Positions 39,564 through 50,220 of a stretch of DNA of 64,000 nt are shown piece after piece. The notes below the pieces were generated by a model. It did not search any database, was not told the DNA's origin, and saw only the letters and a list, made by a program, of their open reading frames with translations. How positions within the stretch are numbered: the first letter of the stretch is position 1; each line of letters starts with the position of its first letter. Origin of the DNA: Lactobacillus sp. PV034. GTDB taxonomy: Bacteria; Bacillota; Bacilli; Lactobacillales; Lactobacillaceae. Location of the stretch: assembly GCF_014522305.1 (NCBI RefSeq), contig NZ_CP041982.1, positions 935,001-999,000 on the forward strand, given 5' to 3'. The position numbers and the translations under genes were made by a program.

Positions 39564-40946
39564 ATGTTTAAAAAAGTATTAATTGCAAATCGTGGTGAAA
39601 TTGCCGTTCGCATTATTCGTTCCTTAAAAGAGATGGGGATTAAAACTGTAGCTATTTACTCCACCGCTGATCGCGAAAGTTTACATGTACAATTAGCCGA
39701 TGAAGCTGTTTGCGTAGGTACACCGCAACCAGGTGATTCTTACTTAAATATTAAAAATATTTTAGCAGCTGCTGTAGGAACTGGTGCTGAGGCTATCCAT
39801 CCAGGCTATGGCTTTTTATCAGAAAATGCTGAATTTGCTAAAATGTGCAGTAAATGTGGTCTAACCTTCATTGGCCCTGATGCTGAAACCATCGATAAAA
39901 TGGGAAACAAAGAACATGCCCGTCAAACTATGATGGCTCATAATGTCCCAGTCACTCCCGGTAGTAAAGGATTTATTACTTCTGCCAAAGAGGCAGAAGA
40001 GCTAGCCGATAAAATTGGATATCCAGTCTTATTAAAAGCTGCTGCTGGCGGTGGTGGTAAAGGAATCCGTCAAGTATCCAAAGCTAGCGAAATGGGTGCT
40101 GCCCTAGCCTCAGCTCAAGCTGAAGCAAAGGCTGATTTTGGTGATGACCGAATGTATTTAGAAAAAGTTATGCAAAATGTTAAGCATATTGAAGTTCAAA
40201 TCTTCCGTGATAATTTCGGCCATACTGTTTATTTCCCTGAACGTGACTGTTCTCTTCAAAGAAATAAACAAAAAGTCATGGAAGAAAGTCCCTGTGAATT
40301 AATTACTGAACAAGAACGAGCTCATTTAGGCGAAATTGCAGTCGCTGCAGCAAAAGCGGCTAATTATACTAATACTGGAACAATTGAGTTCTTAATGGAT
40401 CAAGAGCATAATTTTTACTTCATGGAAATGAACACCAGAATTCAGGTCGAGCATACTGTTACTGAAATGGTAACCGGTGTCGACCTCGTTAAAGCACAAA
40501 TTCAAGTAGCCGCTGGTGAAAAACTACCTTTTGAGCAATCAGATTTAATTCCTAAGGGTCATGCAATTGAATGTCGTATCAATGCCGAAGATGCAACTAA
40601 TAACTTTATGCCCTCAGTTGGTAAAGTTAATTACCTCTATTTACCAATTGGAAACCCTGGTATGCGTATTGATACTGCTCTTTATCAAGGGCAACAAATT
40701 TCTCCATTCTATGATTCAATGATTGCTAAGGTTGTTGCTTTTGGCAATACTCGAACTGAAGCAATCGTAAAAATGAAACGTCTCCTTCAAGAAATGGTTT
40801 TACAAGGAATTACAACTAACCAACAATTCCATCTGGCTATTCTTGAAGATCCAGGATTTCTTAAGGGGAATTTTACCAATACTTATTTAGAAACAAAGTT
40901 CTTGCCAAGATGGAAGGAGCAAAACAATGAAACTATTTCAGCATGA
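39564..40946 (+). CDS. accC: Biotin carboxylase subunit of acetyl-CoA carboxylase
   Basis: A 460-residue ATP-grasp enzyme with KVLIANRGEIAVRIIR at the N-terminus, the Gly-rich AAAGGGGKGIR loop and the catalytic EMNTRIQVEHTVTE. It carboxylates biotin on AccB. It overlaps accD by 20 bases. Confidence 0.96.
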   Translation: MFKKVLIANRGEIAVRIIRSLKEMGIKTVAIYSTADRESLHVQLADEAVCVGTPQPGDSYLNIKNILAAAVGTGAEAIHPGYGFLSENAEFAKMCSKCGLTFIGPDAETIDKMGNKEHARQTMMAHNVPVTPGSKGFITSAKEAEELADKIGYPVLLKAAAGGGGKGIRQVSKASEMGAALASAQAEAKADFGDDRMYLEKVMQNVKHIEVQIFRDNFGHTVYFPERDCSLQRNKQKVMEESPCELITEQERAHLGEIAVAAAKAANYTNTGTIEFLMDQEHNFYFMEMNTRIQVEHTVTEMVTGVDLVKAQIQVAAGEKLPFEQSDLIPKGHAIECRINAEDATNNFMPSVGKVNYLYLPIGNPGMRIDTALYQGQQISPFYDSMIAKVVAFGNTRTEAIVKMKRLLQEMVLQGITTNQQFHLAILEDPGFLKGNFTNTYLETKFLPRWKEQNNETISA

Positions 40947-41775
40947 AAATACTCCTAGTCAAACCCACATTAAAGCTGACAAAGTAGCTGATGATAAAGT
41001 TCCTGATGGCCTAATTTTTAACTGCCCTAAATGTAAAACAGAAATATTTGCCGACAGCCTAGACCAATATGCCACCTGTCCAAATTGTGATTATGGTTTT
41101 AGAATTTCAGCACGTAAACGTCTTCCCTGGCTAGTTGATGACTTTACTGAATGGGATGCTAAAATTTCTCCTTCAGACCCTCTTAATTTCCCTGATTATG
41201 ATAAAAAAATCACCAAAGCCAAAAAAGCTAGTAAACTTAATGAATCTGTTTTAACTGGTAAAGCTAAAATTAAGCAAACCGAGTTTGCATTAGGAATTAT
41301 GGATCCTACTTTTATCATGGGTTCGTTAGGCCAAATGACGGGAGAAAAACTTACTCGACTTTTTGAAAATGCAACTAAAGATACTCTACCAGTAGTTCTT
41401 TTTACTGCTTCTGGCGGAGCTAGGATGCAAGAAGGAATTCTTTCTTTGATGCAGATGGCCAAAGTTTCAAATGCTGTTGCTAAACATAGTGCAGCGGGGC
41501 TACTTTACATTGTTGTTTTAACTGATCCAACTACTGGAGGAGTCACTGCAAGTTTTGCTAGTGAAGGTGACATAACTTTAGCTGAACCACATGCCCTAGT
41601 GGGCTTTGCTGGCCGGCGTGTAATTGAACAAACAATTCATGAAAAAATCTCTCCCAACCTTCAAAGCGCAGAAAATGTTTTACACCATGGTTTTATTGAT
41701 CATATTGTTAAACGTCAAGATGAAAAGCATATTCTGGAATGGTTGTTAAAAAATGGAGGTATGATTAATGACTAA
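40927..41775 (+). CDS. accD: Acetyl-CoA carboxylase carboxyltransferase beta subunit
   Basis: A 282-residue crotonase-fold protein with an N-terminal four-Cys zinc ribbon (CPKC at about residues 35-38, CPNC at about 54-57). GGARMQEG and DPTTGGVTASFA form the carboxyltransferase site with AccA. It overlaps accC and accA. Confidence 0.95.
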   Translation: MKLFQHENTPSQTHIKADKVADDKVPDGLIFNCPKCKTEIFADSLDQYATCPNCDYGFRISARKRLPWLVDDFTEWDAKISPSDPLNFPDYDKKITKAKKASKLNESVLTGKAKIKQTEFALGIMDPTFIMGSLGQMTGEKLTRLFENATKDTLPVVLFTASGGARMQEGILSLMQMAKVSNAVAKHSAAGLLYIVVLTDPTTGGVTASFASEGDITLAEPHALVGFAGRRVIEQTIHEKISPNLQSAENVLHHGFIDHIVKRQDEKHILEWLLKNGGMIND

Positions 41776-42538
41776 ATCAGCAATGGAAGTAGTTAAAGCT
41801 GCTCGATCCCAAGACCATATTTCTGATCATGAAATTAGAACACAGCTTTTTAAGGATTTCTTTGAACTTCATGGTGATGGCCTAAATAGTGATGATCCAG
41901 CAATTGTTGGTGGTTTAGCCACTTTTCATCATCATCCTGTTACCGTTATCACCACTAGTCGCGGAAAAAATTTAGAAGAGAGAATGAAGAAGCATTTTGG
42001 TCAAGCAGAACCCGGTGGCTACCGCAAAGTACTTCGTTTAGCAACCACGGCTGCTAAATTTCATCGTCCCGTAATTTTATTTGTTGATACTGCTGGAGCT
42101 TTTCCTGGTAAAAGTGCTGAAGAAAATGGTCAAGGCCAAGCAATTGCTCAAAACTTATTAAAACTAAGCCAGCTACCAACACCAATTATTTCTATTTTTT
42201 ATGGGGAAGGTGGTTCTGGTGGCGCCTTAGGTCTAGCATGTGGTGACCAAGTATGGATGCTCGAAGATTCCATGTATACAGTTCTTTCACCAGAAGGTTT
42301 TGCTTCCATTTTGTGGAAAGATACTAGCAAAACTAGTCAAGCCGCTGAAGTAATGAAGCTTACTCCAAAAGAATTATTAAAGCAAAAAGTTATTGAGGGA
42401 ATTATTAAAGAGCCTAGTAACCATCAACAAGTACTTCAAAATATTACTGAAGTTTTAGCAAAACAAATTCCTGCTTTGGAAAAACTATCGACTGAAGAAT
42501 TATTAAATAAACGCTATGCTCGTTTTAGAAAATTTTAG
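41768..42538 (+). CDS. accA: Acetyl-CoA carboxylase carboxyltransferase alpha subunit
   Basis: A 256-residue protein with PGGYRKVLRLA, DTAGAFPG and GEGGSGGALGLA. It pairs with AccD to transfer CO2 to acetyl-CoA. The N-terminal helical region is shorter than in E. coli (about 319 residues), as is usual in Lactobacillales. Confidence 0.95.
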   Translation: MTKSAMEVVKAARSQDHISDHEIRTQLFKDFFELHGDGLNSDDPAIVGGLATFHHHPVTVITTSRGKNLEERMKKHFGQAEPGGYRKVLRLATTAAKFHRPVILFVDTAGAFPGKSAEENGQGQAIAQNLLKLSQLPTPIISIFYGEGGSGGALGLACGDQVWMLEDSMYTVLSPEGFASILWKDTSKTSQAAEVMKLTPKELLKQKVIEGIIKEPSNHQQVLQNITEVLAKQIPALEKLSTEELLNKRYARFRKF

Positions 42539-42547
42539 GAGAATAAG

Positions 42548-43306
42548 ATGTCTGGTATTTTAAATGGAAAAAAGATTTTAGTTATGGGAGTTGCCAATAA
42601 CCGCTCTATTGCTTGGGGATGTGCTCAAGCAATGGAAAAACAAGGCGCTGAAATTATTTATACTTATCAAAATGAACGACTCAAGAAGTTTATTAATAAG
42701 TTAGTTACTGATGAAAATCATCTTATCGAATGTGATGTTGCAAGTGATACTAGCATTGCTAAAGCTTTTTCAACTATTGGTGAGCGTTTTGGCAAAATCG
42801 ATGGAATTGTACATGCCATTGCTTTTGCCAAAAAAGAAGAACTTGGCGGTTCAATTTTAAACTCTACACGTGAAGGCTTTGCCCAAGCTTTAGATGTTTC
42901 TTCTTACTCCCTCTTAGCTGTTGCGAAAGAGGGAGTAAGAATCTTAAATAATCCTGCTAGTATTGTAACTTTGACCTATATGGGCTCAACACGTGCCTTG
43001 CCAAATTACAATACTATGGGAATTGCCAAGGCTGCTCTTGAATCAACCACACGTTATCTTGCTCGAGATTTAGGCAAAGATGGAATTCGCGTAAATGCTA
43101 TTTCTGCCGGTGCAATGAGAACTTTGGCAGTTTCAGGAATTAAGGGTCACTCTTCATTAATTAAAGAATCGGAAAGCCAAACAGTTGATGGTGTAAATGT
43201 TACTCAAGAAGAAGTTGGAAATACTTGTGCATTCTTGATGAGTAATTTAGCTAGTGGTGTGACTGGTGACGTGATTTTTGTTGATAAAGGTGTGCACTTA
43301 AGATAA
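42548..43306 (+). CDS. fabI: Enoyl-ACP reductase (NADH)
   Basis: A 252-residue short-chain dehydrogenase of the FabI type. It shows the nucleotide motif GVANNRSIAWG, IVHAIAFA, and the catalytic Tyr-Lys in NYNTMGIAKAAL. It completes each elongation cycle and is the usual triclosan target. AGGAG lies before the start. Confidence 0.94.
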   Translation: MSGILNGKKILVMGVANNRSIAWGCAQAMEKQGAEIIYTYQNERLKKFINKLVTDENHLIECDVASDTSIAKAFSTIGERFGKIDGIVHAIAFAKKEELGGSILNSTREGFAQALDVSSYSLLAVAKEGVRILNNPASIVTLTYMGSTRALPNYNTMGIAKAALESTTRYLARDLGKDGIRVNAISAGAMRTLAVSGIKGHSSLIKESESQTVDGVNVTQEEVGNTCAFLMSNLASGVTGDVIFVDKGVHLR

Positions 43307-44007
43307 TGAAAATATTTACTTTTGACCAAGTAACATCTACTCAAGATTTAGCGCGCTCTTACTTAGCTACTCACGCTCACCAAGCAGCCTTTGTCGCCAA
43401 TAGCCAAACTAAAAGCTATGGTAAGCGTGGACGCAGTTTTTTCTCCCCACCGAATACTGGAGTATATTTTAGTCTTGCTGTTCCTGACTTTAAGCTCAAT
43501 AAAGAAAAATCAGAGTTGCTTACTCCAGCTATTGCTACCGCCCTCGTTGACATTCTCCAATCCCTTTTTTCTTCAATCAAATTAAAACTCAAATGGGTAA
43601 ATGATATTTACCTTGATAATAAAAAGGTCGGTGGCATCTTAACTGAATATTCTACTAACGGATTAATTATTGGTGTTGGGATTAATATCTCCACTCAAGT
43701 ATTTCCAAACAACTTACAAGAAAAAGCTGGTTCAATTATTAAGCAAGACTTTAATCGTCAAAAACTAATAAAATCTCTTCTCAGAGCTGTTTCTACTTGT
43801 TTGGGTGCTTATGAGTCTGGAGCCTTTTTACCGCAATATCGCCACTTATCATGCCTTCTCAACAAAAATATTACTCTCCAACTTGGGAAAAAAGTTGTGC
43901 ATGGTATTGCAGTAAATATTAATGAACGAGGTGAATTAGTAGTAAAAAGTAATGGACAACTTCATTCATATTCTAGCGGTGAAGTTATCAAAGTCGAAAG
44001 TAAATAA
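43306..44007 (+). CDS. birA: Biotin--[acetyl-CoA carboxylase] ligase
   Basis: A 233-residue ligase without the N-terminal DNA-binding domain of E. coli BirA. The biotinyl-AMP region YGKRGRSFFSPPNTGVYFS and LKWVNDIYLDNKKVGGIL are clear. It modifies AccB from the same operon; its start overlaps the fabI stop. A terminator follows. Confidence 0.93.
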   Translation: MKIFTFDQVTSTQDLARSYLATHAHQAAFVANSQTKSYGKRGRSFFSPPNTGVYFSLAVPDFKLNKEKSELLTPAIATALVDILQSLFSSIKLKLKWVNDIYLDNKKVGGILTEYSTNGLIIGVGINISTQVFPNNLQEKAGSIIKQDFNRQKLIKSLLRAVSTCLGAYESGAFLPQYRHLSCLLNKNITLQLGKKVVHGIAVNINERGELVVKSNGQLHSYSSGEVIKVESK

Positions 44008-44040
44008 AATAGGACTAGCGATCGCTAGTCCTATTTTATT
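44003..44040. terminator. Bidirectional terminator after birA
   Basis: A perfect 32-base palindrome (44006-44037) centred on GCGATCGC with A/T flanks, between converging birA and fRMsr. Confidence 0.88.
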
Positions 44041-44050
44041 TATTGTTAAT

Positions 44051-44512
44051 TTATTTATTAAAAATATTAGCTGAAATCTGTGCTAAGTACTTTTCATCTA
44101 CTTCATTAAAATTATTTAACTTCGGTGAGTCAAAGTCAAACACACCCCATAAATTACCTTTACTATCCAAAATTGGTAAAACAATCTCTGAATTAGTATT
44201 GCTATCACAGGCAATATGACCAGAAAACTGATGTACATTAGGTACTATTTCACTTTTTAAGTTTTTTGCAACTGTACCACAAACACCTTTACCAATTTGG
44301 ATATGAACACACGCAGGTTGTCCTTGGAAAGGCCCTAAAATCAGCTCTCCATCTTTAAGACGATAGACTCCTGCAAAATTAACTTCATGCAGATTATTAA
44401 ATAAAAGAGCTGAAAGATTAGCAGTATTAGCAACCCAATCATCTTCACCAGCAATTAAGGCTTGCGCCTGTGCTACTAATAATTGATATTCTTCTTGTGT
44501 TGCTGCACTCAT
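44051..44512 (-). CDS. Free methionine-(R)-sulfoxide reductase (GAF domain)
   Basis: A 153-residue single GAF domain of the YebR/fRMsr type. Cys residues are in QPACVHIQIGKGVCGTVA and GHIACDSNTNSEIV, matching the catalytic and resolving positions of the family. It reduces free methionine-R-sulfoxide, an oxidative-stress repair step. The ribosome site is AAGGAG. Confidence 0.9.
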   Translation of the reverse strand: MSAATQEEYQLLVAQAQALIAGEDDWVANTANLSALLFNNLHEVNFAGVYRLKDGELILGPFQGQPACVHIQIGKGVCGTVAKNLKSEIVPNVHQFSGHIACDSNTNSEIVLPILDSKGNLWGVFDFDSPKLNNFNEVDEKYLAQISANIFNK

Positions 44513-44540
44513 AATCTATCAACTCCTTATTTATATTCAA

Positions 44541-45809
44541 TTAATCAACATCAATTACTGAAATATCGCCGCCAAGTTTTCTAATTTTTTCTTCTACGCG
44601 ATCATAACCTCGTAAAATATTACCAGCATTAGAAATAACAGTTTCACCTTGAGCCATTAAACCAGCTATCATTAAACAAGCACCGGCACGAATCTCCCCA
44701 GCAGATACATGAGCGCCCTTTAACTCTGCAGTTGGATGAATCAAAATAAAATTATCTTCTGCTTGAATATCTGCGCCCATCTTTTGCAATTCAGGAATAT
44801 GTCCAATACGTTTGGGATAAATCGTATCACTGATAATACCTTCACCTGATTTAGCACTTAAAAGTAGCGGAGTAATTGGTTGCTGCAGGTCAGTTGCAAA
44901 GCCAGGATAAGGATCGGTTTTAATTTGAATCATCTTTAAATCTCCAGCTGGATAAACATAAAGCGAATCCTCATCAACTTTGGTTACAACACCCATTTCT
45001 TCAACTTTAGCTAAATAACTATCAAGATGCTCTTCAATAATATTATGGATTCGAATTCCATTACCAATAGTAGCAGCCAGTGCAATATAAGTACCAGCTT
45101 CAATTCGATCGGGAATAATAGTATGAGGTGCTTTCGCTTCTAACTTAGCTACTCCCTCAATTCTAATCGTTTCAGTACCCGTTCCACGTACAACTGCACC
45201 CATATTATTCAAAAAAGTTGCTAAATCAATAATTTCTGGTTCTTTAGCCGCATTATTAATAATAGTCTGACCTTTAGCAGTTACTGCCGCTAACATTATA
45301 TTAATCGTAGCACCAACCGAAGGCATGGCTAAATCAATTACAGCACCTTTTAAACCGTCTTCAGGGGCAGTGATAATTATTTGATCATTTTCATTTTTAA
45401 CTGTAGCACCAAGTGCTTCAAAGCCCTTAATATGCTGGTCAATTGGTCGTGGCCCAATGTCATCCCCACCAGGGAAGCCAACCACAGCCTTTCCAAAGCG
45501 ACCCAATAATGCACCCATAAAGTAATAAGATGCTCGCAATGACTTAATTTTACCTGCTGGTAATGGGCTCATATGAATATGCTCTGGATCGATTTTCAAA
45601 GTTGTTTCACGAAAATCACATTTCACATCCATCTCACTAAGCAGGTCCATCAAGTTATCAACATCTGCTATTCTGGGTACTCCTTCAAACGTTACCGGAG
45701 TACGCGAAAGTATTGACGCAGGAATAAGAGCTACGGTTGAATTTTTTGCTCCACCAATCCATACGTCGCCCTTTAAGGGCTTTCCACCATGAATAATCAT
45801 TTGCTTCAT
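44541..45809 (-). CDS. murA: UDP-N-acetylglucosamine 1-carboxyvinyltransferase with Asp in place of the catalytic Cys
   Basis: A 422-residue enolpyruvyl transferase starting MKQMIIHGG (an in-frame ATG seven codons upstream has no ribosome site; the GAGG before the chosen start is somewhat distant). It has WIGGAKNS at the N-terminus and DPYPGFATDLQ. The loop that in E. coli reads GGC-x-IGARP reads GGDDIGPRPID, so the fosfomycin-target Cys115 is Asp. MurA enzymes with Asp here are active and fosfomycin-insensitive in mycobacteria and chlamydiae. It makes UDP-GlcNAc-enolpyruvate, the first committed step of peptidoglycan synthesis. Confidence 0.93.
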   Translation of the reverse strand: MKQMIIHGGKPLKGDVWIGGAKNSTVALIPASILSRTPVTFEGVPRIADVDNLMDLLSEMDVKCDFRETTLKIDPEHIHMSPLPAGKIKSLRASYYFMGALLGRFGKAVVGFPGGDDIGPRPIDQHIKGFEALGATVKNENDQIIITAPEDGLKGAVIDLAMPSVGATINIMLAAVTAKGQTIINNAAKEPEIIDLATFLNNMGAVVRGTGTETIRIEGVAKLEAKAPHTIIPDRIEAGTYIALAATIGNGIRIHNIIEEHLDSYLAKVEEMGVVTKVDEDSLYVYPAGDLKMIQIKTDPYPGFATDLQQPITPLLLSAKSGEGIISDTIYPKRIGHIPELQKMGADIQAEDNFILIHPTAELKGAHVSAGEIRAGACLMIAGLMAQGETVISNAGNILRGYDRVEEKIRKLGGDISVIDVD

Positions 45810-45879
45810 TGGGGAAACTATCCTCTTCATCTAATTGTATTACACAAATATATCATTCAATATGATATATAAAATTACA

Positions 45880-45918
45880 CAAAAAAACAAGAGGAACAAC
45901 CGTTGCTATCCCTCTTGT
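45880..45918 (-). terminator. Terminator after pyrG
   Basis: On the reverse strand ACAAGAGG / CCTCTTGT around a 16-base loop, then seven T. Confidence 0.78.
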
Positions 45919-45940
45919 TAACTAATTTTAATAATTGATT

Positions 45941-47578
<1,638 letters not shown>

Positions 47579-47600
47579 TCAAAAAATAAACTTGTAAAAA

Positions 47601-47686
47601 CAAAAAAAGCTCCCGCTTGGGAGCTAAAATGAAATGCACATAAAGTGCCCATACAAAATATTAAAGGGAAAAGTTATTTCCGTCAA
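47601..47686 (-). promoter_or_regulatory. pyrG promoter and CTP-responsive attenuator
   Basis: On the reverse strand TTGACG (47681-47686), 17 bases, TAATAT (47658-47663), then 7 bases to a predicted start GGGC at 47650-47647. A terminator AGCTCCC-AAGC-GGGAGCT plus T7 follows at 47625-47601. In Bacillus subtilis and Lactococcus lactis, low CTP makes polymerase stutter on the initial GGG, and the added G tract pairs with the CTCCC arm to prevent termination. All the required elements are present here. Confidence 0.82.
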
Positions 47687-47691
47687 GCACT

Positions 47692-48249
47692 TTATTCATC
47701 ATCGTCATCGAGATCATCATGATGAAGTTCTGATAACTGACCTTCAATACCATCATCAAGATCATCATCACTTGCATCATCTAAATCATCGTCATCTGAA
47801 TATTCATCATCACTGTCAGAATCATCAATTTCTAAATCATCATCTTCAGGATCATCATCGTCATAATCGATTACATCATCGTCATCACTATCGGCAATAA
47901 AGGCATTAACCTTCTTGTGGTGCTTCTTACGATTAGTTCCTTCTTCATCTTCATCTTCTGGGTGATTTACTTCTTCATCAACAGAATCAAATGGGAACCA
48001 TGAACGTAAAGCCCAAACATTATCCCCCATTGAAATAAATTCGCCGTCAGTGTTCATATCAGTATAAAACTGAGGTAATTTTTCACGAATTTCTTCATCG
48101 CTTTTGCCTAAATAGTTTTGAACAGCATTTACGATGTCAGCAAAGGCCATTCTTTTGCCACTATCTTGTAAAATTGCCAAAGCAACTTCAATCATTGATA
48201 ATTCGTCTTTATTTTGACCTTTAAAATCATCTAAACCCACTAATGGCAC
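47692..48249 (-). CDS. rpoE: DNA-directed RNA polymerase delta subunit
   Basis: A 185-residue protein. Residues about 15-90 form the HARE-HTH domain ([22 protein letters not shown] onward, then [16 protein letters not shown]). From residue 105 it is almost entirely Asp/Glu. Delta aids promoter selectivity and polymerase recycling in Firmicutes. The acidic tail explains a long His-rich antisense frame, which is not a gene. Confidence 0.94.
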   Translation of the reverse strand: MPLVGLDDFKGQNKDELSMIEVALAILQDSGKRMAFADIVNAVQNYLGKSDEEIREKLPQFYTDMNTDGEFISMGDNVWALRSWFPFDSVDEEVNHPEDEDEEGTNRKKHHKKVNAFIADSDDDDVIDYDDDDPEDDDLEIDDSDSDDEYSDDDDLDDASDDDLDDGIEGQLSELHHDDLDDDDE

Positions 48250-48279
48250 GTCCTTTCAATTTTCACTTTCATCGTTTAG

Positions 48280-48705
48280 TTAAGCTTCACGATAAAATTT
48301 AATATCAATTGCATAGTTACCTATTAAGTATAGACCAGAAAACAGCTCATATTCAACTGTTAGTTGTAGATTATCATTATTTTCATCAAAAAATTGTAAT
48401 TTTTGCGTTAAACTAGTCAGATCCATAATTCTAGAAGCCGCAATTATCCGACAATTTTTCTTTTCGCCAACTGCGAATTTCATCATCGTATAATCATTAG
48501 CTTCAACAGAACCCCGCTGCATTACCATCTCATCATTTTTAATCATAATTTTAACAGGGACATCACCAGTTTTATTTTCTTCATCGTATTGAAAACGCCA
48601 ACCGCCTTCAATTCGTTCCATTTTTCCATGACCCTTGCGCTTAATTGTTTCGCTCTGATCTTCTTGGGTAATTTTACTAGTAATTTCTACTCTTAATTTT
48701 TCCAT
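48280..48705 (-). CDS. DUF1934 beta-barrel protein (YwiB-like)
   Basis: A 141-residue protein with the DUF1934 pattern: alternating strands, GGWRFQYDEENKTGDVPVKIMIKN-type core, RGSVEANDYTMMKFAVGE, and LQLTVEYELFSGLYLIGNYAIDI at the end. It is a lipocalin-like barrel of unknown ligand, usually found near rpoE or argS in Firmicutes, as here (31 bases upstream of rpoE). Confidence 0.86.
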   Translation of the reverse strand: MEKLRVEITSKITQEDQSETIKRKGHGKMERIEGGWRFQYDEENKTGDVPVKIMIKNDEMVMQRGSVEANDYTMMKFAVGEKKNCRIIAASRIMDLTSLTQKLQFFDENNDNLQLTVEYELFSGLYLIGNYAIDIKFYREA

Positions 48706-48829
48706 AATTTTATCCTAAAAAGTCTGCTAGATAGCTATCCTTCACCAATATTGTTATAATCAATTTTAGTAAAGAAATAAAGTATTATAATCTATAATTT
48801 TTATTATCGAGGATTAATTATAAGGAAAA

Positions 48830-50185
48830 ATGACTAAATTTAAAAGCAAGAAGTTAGATCATGAAAAAGTAATTCGTGATCCGGTACATAATTATATTCA
48901 TATTCGAGATAAAGTTATTTATGATGTAATTAAGTCTAAAGAATTTCAACGTCTCCGTAGGATTAAACAATTAGGTCCTGCTAGTTATGTCTTCCCAGGT
49001 GCTACTCATACACGTTTCGAGCATAATCTAGGCGTTTACGAACTTACTCGTAGAATTTGTAATATTTTTAATGATCGCTATGTAAGTCAGACACCTGGTG
49101 ATGGTTTATGGAATCCAGATGAAACCTTACTTGCTGAATGTGCAGCATTATTACATGATATTGGACACGGCCCATATTCGCATACCTTTGAACATCTATT
49201 CAATACTGATCATGAAAAGATGGGCCAAAAAATTATTACTGACGAAAACACTGAGGTAAACAAAGCTTTACGTCAAGTAAGTCCCGACTTTCCAGAATTA
49301 GTAGCCCAAGTTATTGCAAAAACTTACCCTAATCCACAGGTAGTAAAATTAATTTCTAGTCAAGCAGATGCTGATCGGATGGACTATCTCTTAAGAGATG
49401 CATATTTTACTGGTGTAACTTATGGATCTTTTGATTTAACTCGCGTATTAGAAGTAATTCGTCCCTATAAAGATGGCATTGCTTTCACTGATAAGGGAAT
49501 CCATGCAGTCGAAGACTACATCATCAGTCGTTACCAAATGTACCAACAAGTATATTTCCACCGAATTAATCGTTCAACTGAAGTGATTTTACATCACCTC
49601 TTAAGTCGCGCCCAAAGTCTTTATCAAGAAGATAAACATCAATTGCTTGTTACCCCACAATTAGCGGCCTTTCTTGCTGGTGATTGGAACTTGAATGATT
49701 ATTTATCTCTTGATGATGGAGTCATGGAAACTAATTTCTCAATGTGGCGTAACTCCAGTGACCAAATCTTAGCAGACTTAGCCACTAGTTATTTAGACCG
49801 ACATCCATTAGAAAGTGTAAAAGTAAACAAAGCTACCGAAGAATTAATTCCAAAATTAAAAGATCTGATTAAAGAAGCTGGATTTAATCCTGAATATTAT
49901 ACAGCTACCAACTCTGCTTTTGATGAACCTTATGATGCTTATAAACCAAGTGGCAAAAATGCTCATAGTCCAATTGAAATCATGCAAGAAGATGGTAGTC
50001 TCATTGAGCTTTCTGAAGTTAGTCCTTTAGTTAAATCTTTAAATGGTACCCTTCAAGGTGATGAACGTTTCTTCTTCCCCAAAACAATGGTAGAGAAAAA
50101 CGATGATCTTGAACTTTTTGATCCGATTTATCATGAATTTCAGCGTTACATTAAAAACAATGAATTATATTATCCTGACCACTAA
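48830..50185 (+). CDS. HD-domain phosphohydrolase (YwfO-like)
   Basis: A 451-residue protein with the HD metal site: FPGATHTRFEHNLGVYEL, LLHDIGHGPYSHTFE and QADADRMDYLLRDAYF. It belongs to the SAMHD1/dNTPase-like family; Enterococcus and Bacillus relatives hydrolyse dNTPs or other nucleotides under allosteric control. ATAAGGA lies before the start. It is monocistronic, with a strong bidirectional terminator. Confidence 0.9.
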   Translation: MTKFKSKKLDHEKVIRDPVHNYIHIRDKVIYDVIKSKEFQRLRRIKQLGPASYVFPGATHTRFEHNLGVYELTRRICNIFNDRYVSQTPGDGLWNPDETLLAECAALLHDIGHGPYSHTFEHLFNTDHEKMGQKIITDENTEVNKALRQVSPDFPELVAQVIAKTYPNPQVVKLISSQADADRMDYLLRDAYFTGVTYGSFDLTRVLEVIRPYKDGIAFTDKGIHAVEDYIISRYQMYQQVYFHRINRSTEVILHHLLSRAQSLYQEDKHQLLVTPQLAAFLAGDWNLNDYLSLDDGVMETNFSMWRNSSDQILADLATSYLDRHPLESVKVNKATEELIPKLKDLIKEAGFNPEYYTATNSAFDEPYDAYKPSGKNAHSPIEIMQEDGSLIELSEVSPLVKSLNGTLQGDERFFFPKTMVEKNDDLELFDPIYHEFQRYIKNNELYYPDH

Positions 50186-50220
50186 AAAAGTTTTGATCTT
50201 TTAGATCAAAACTTTTTTTT
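50184..50220. terminator. Bidirectional terminator between the HD gene and prs
   Basis: Stem AAAAAAGTTTTGATC / GATCAAAACTTTTTT with loop TTTTA. Confidence 0.88.

Noticed and set aside
47634-47900. His-rich 88-codon frame on the plus strand
   Set aside because: It is the antisense of the Asp/Glu-rich tail of rpoE (GAT/GAC repeats read as His codons).
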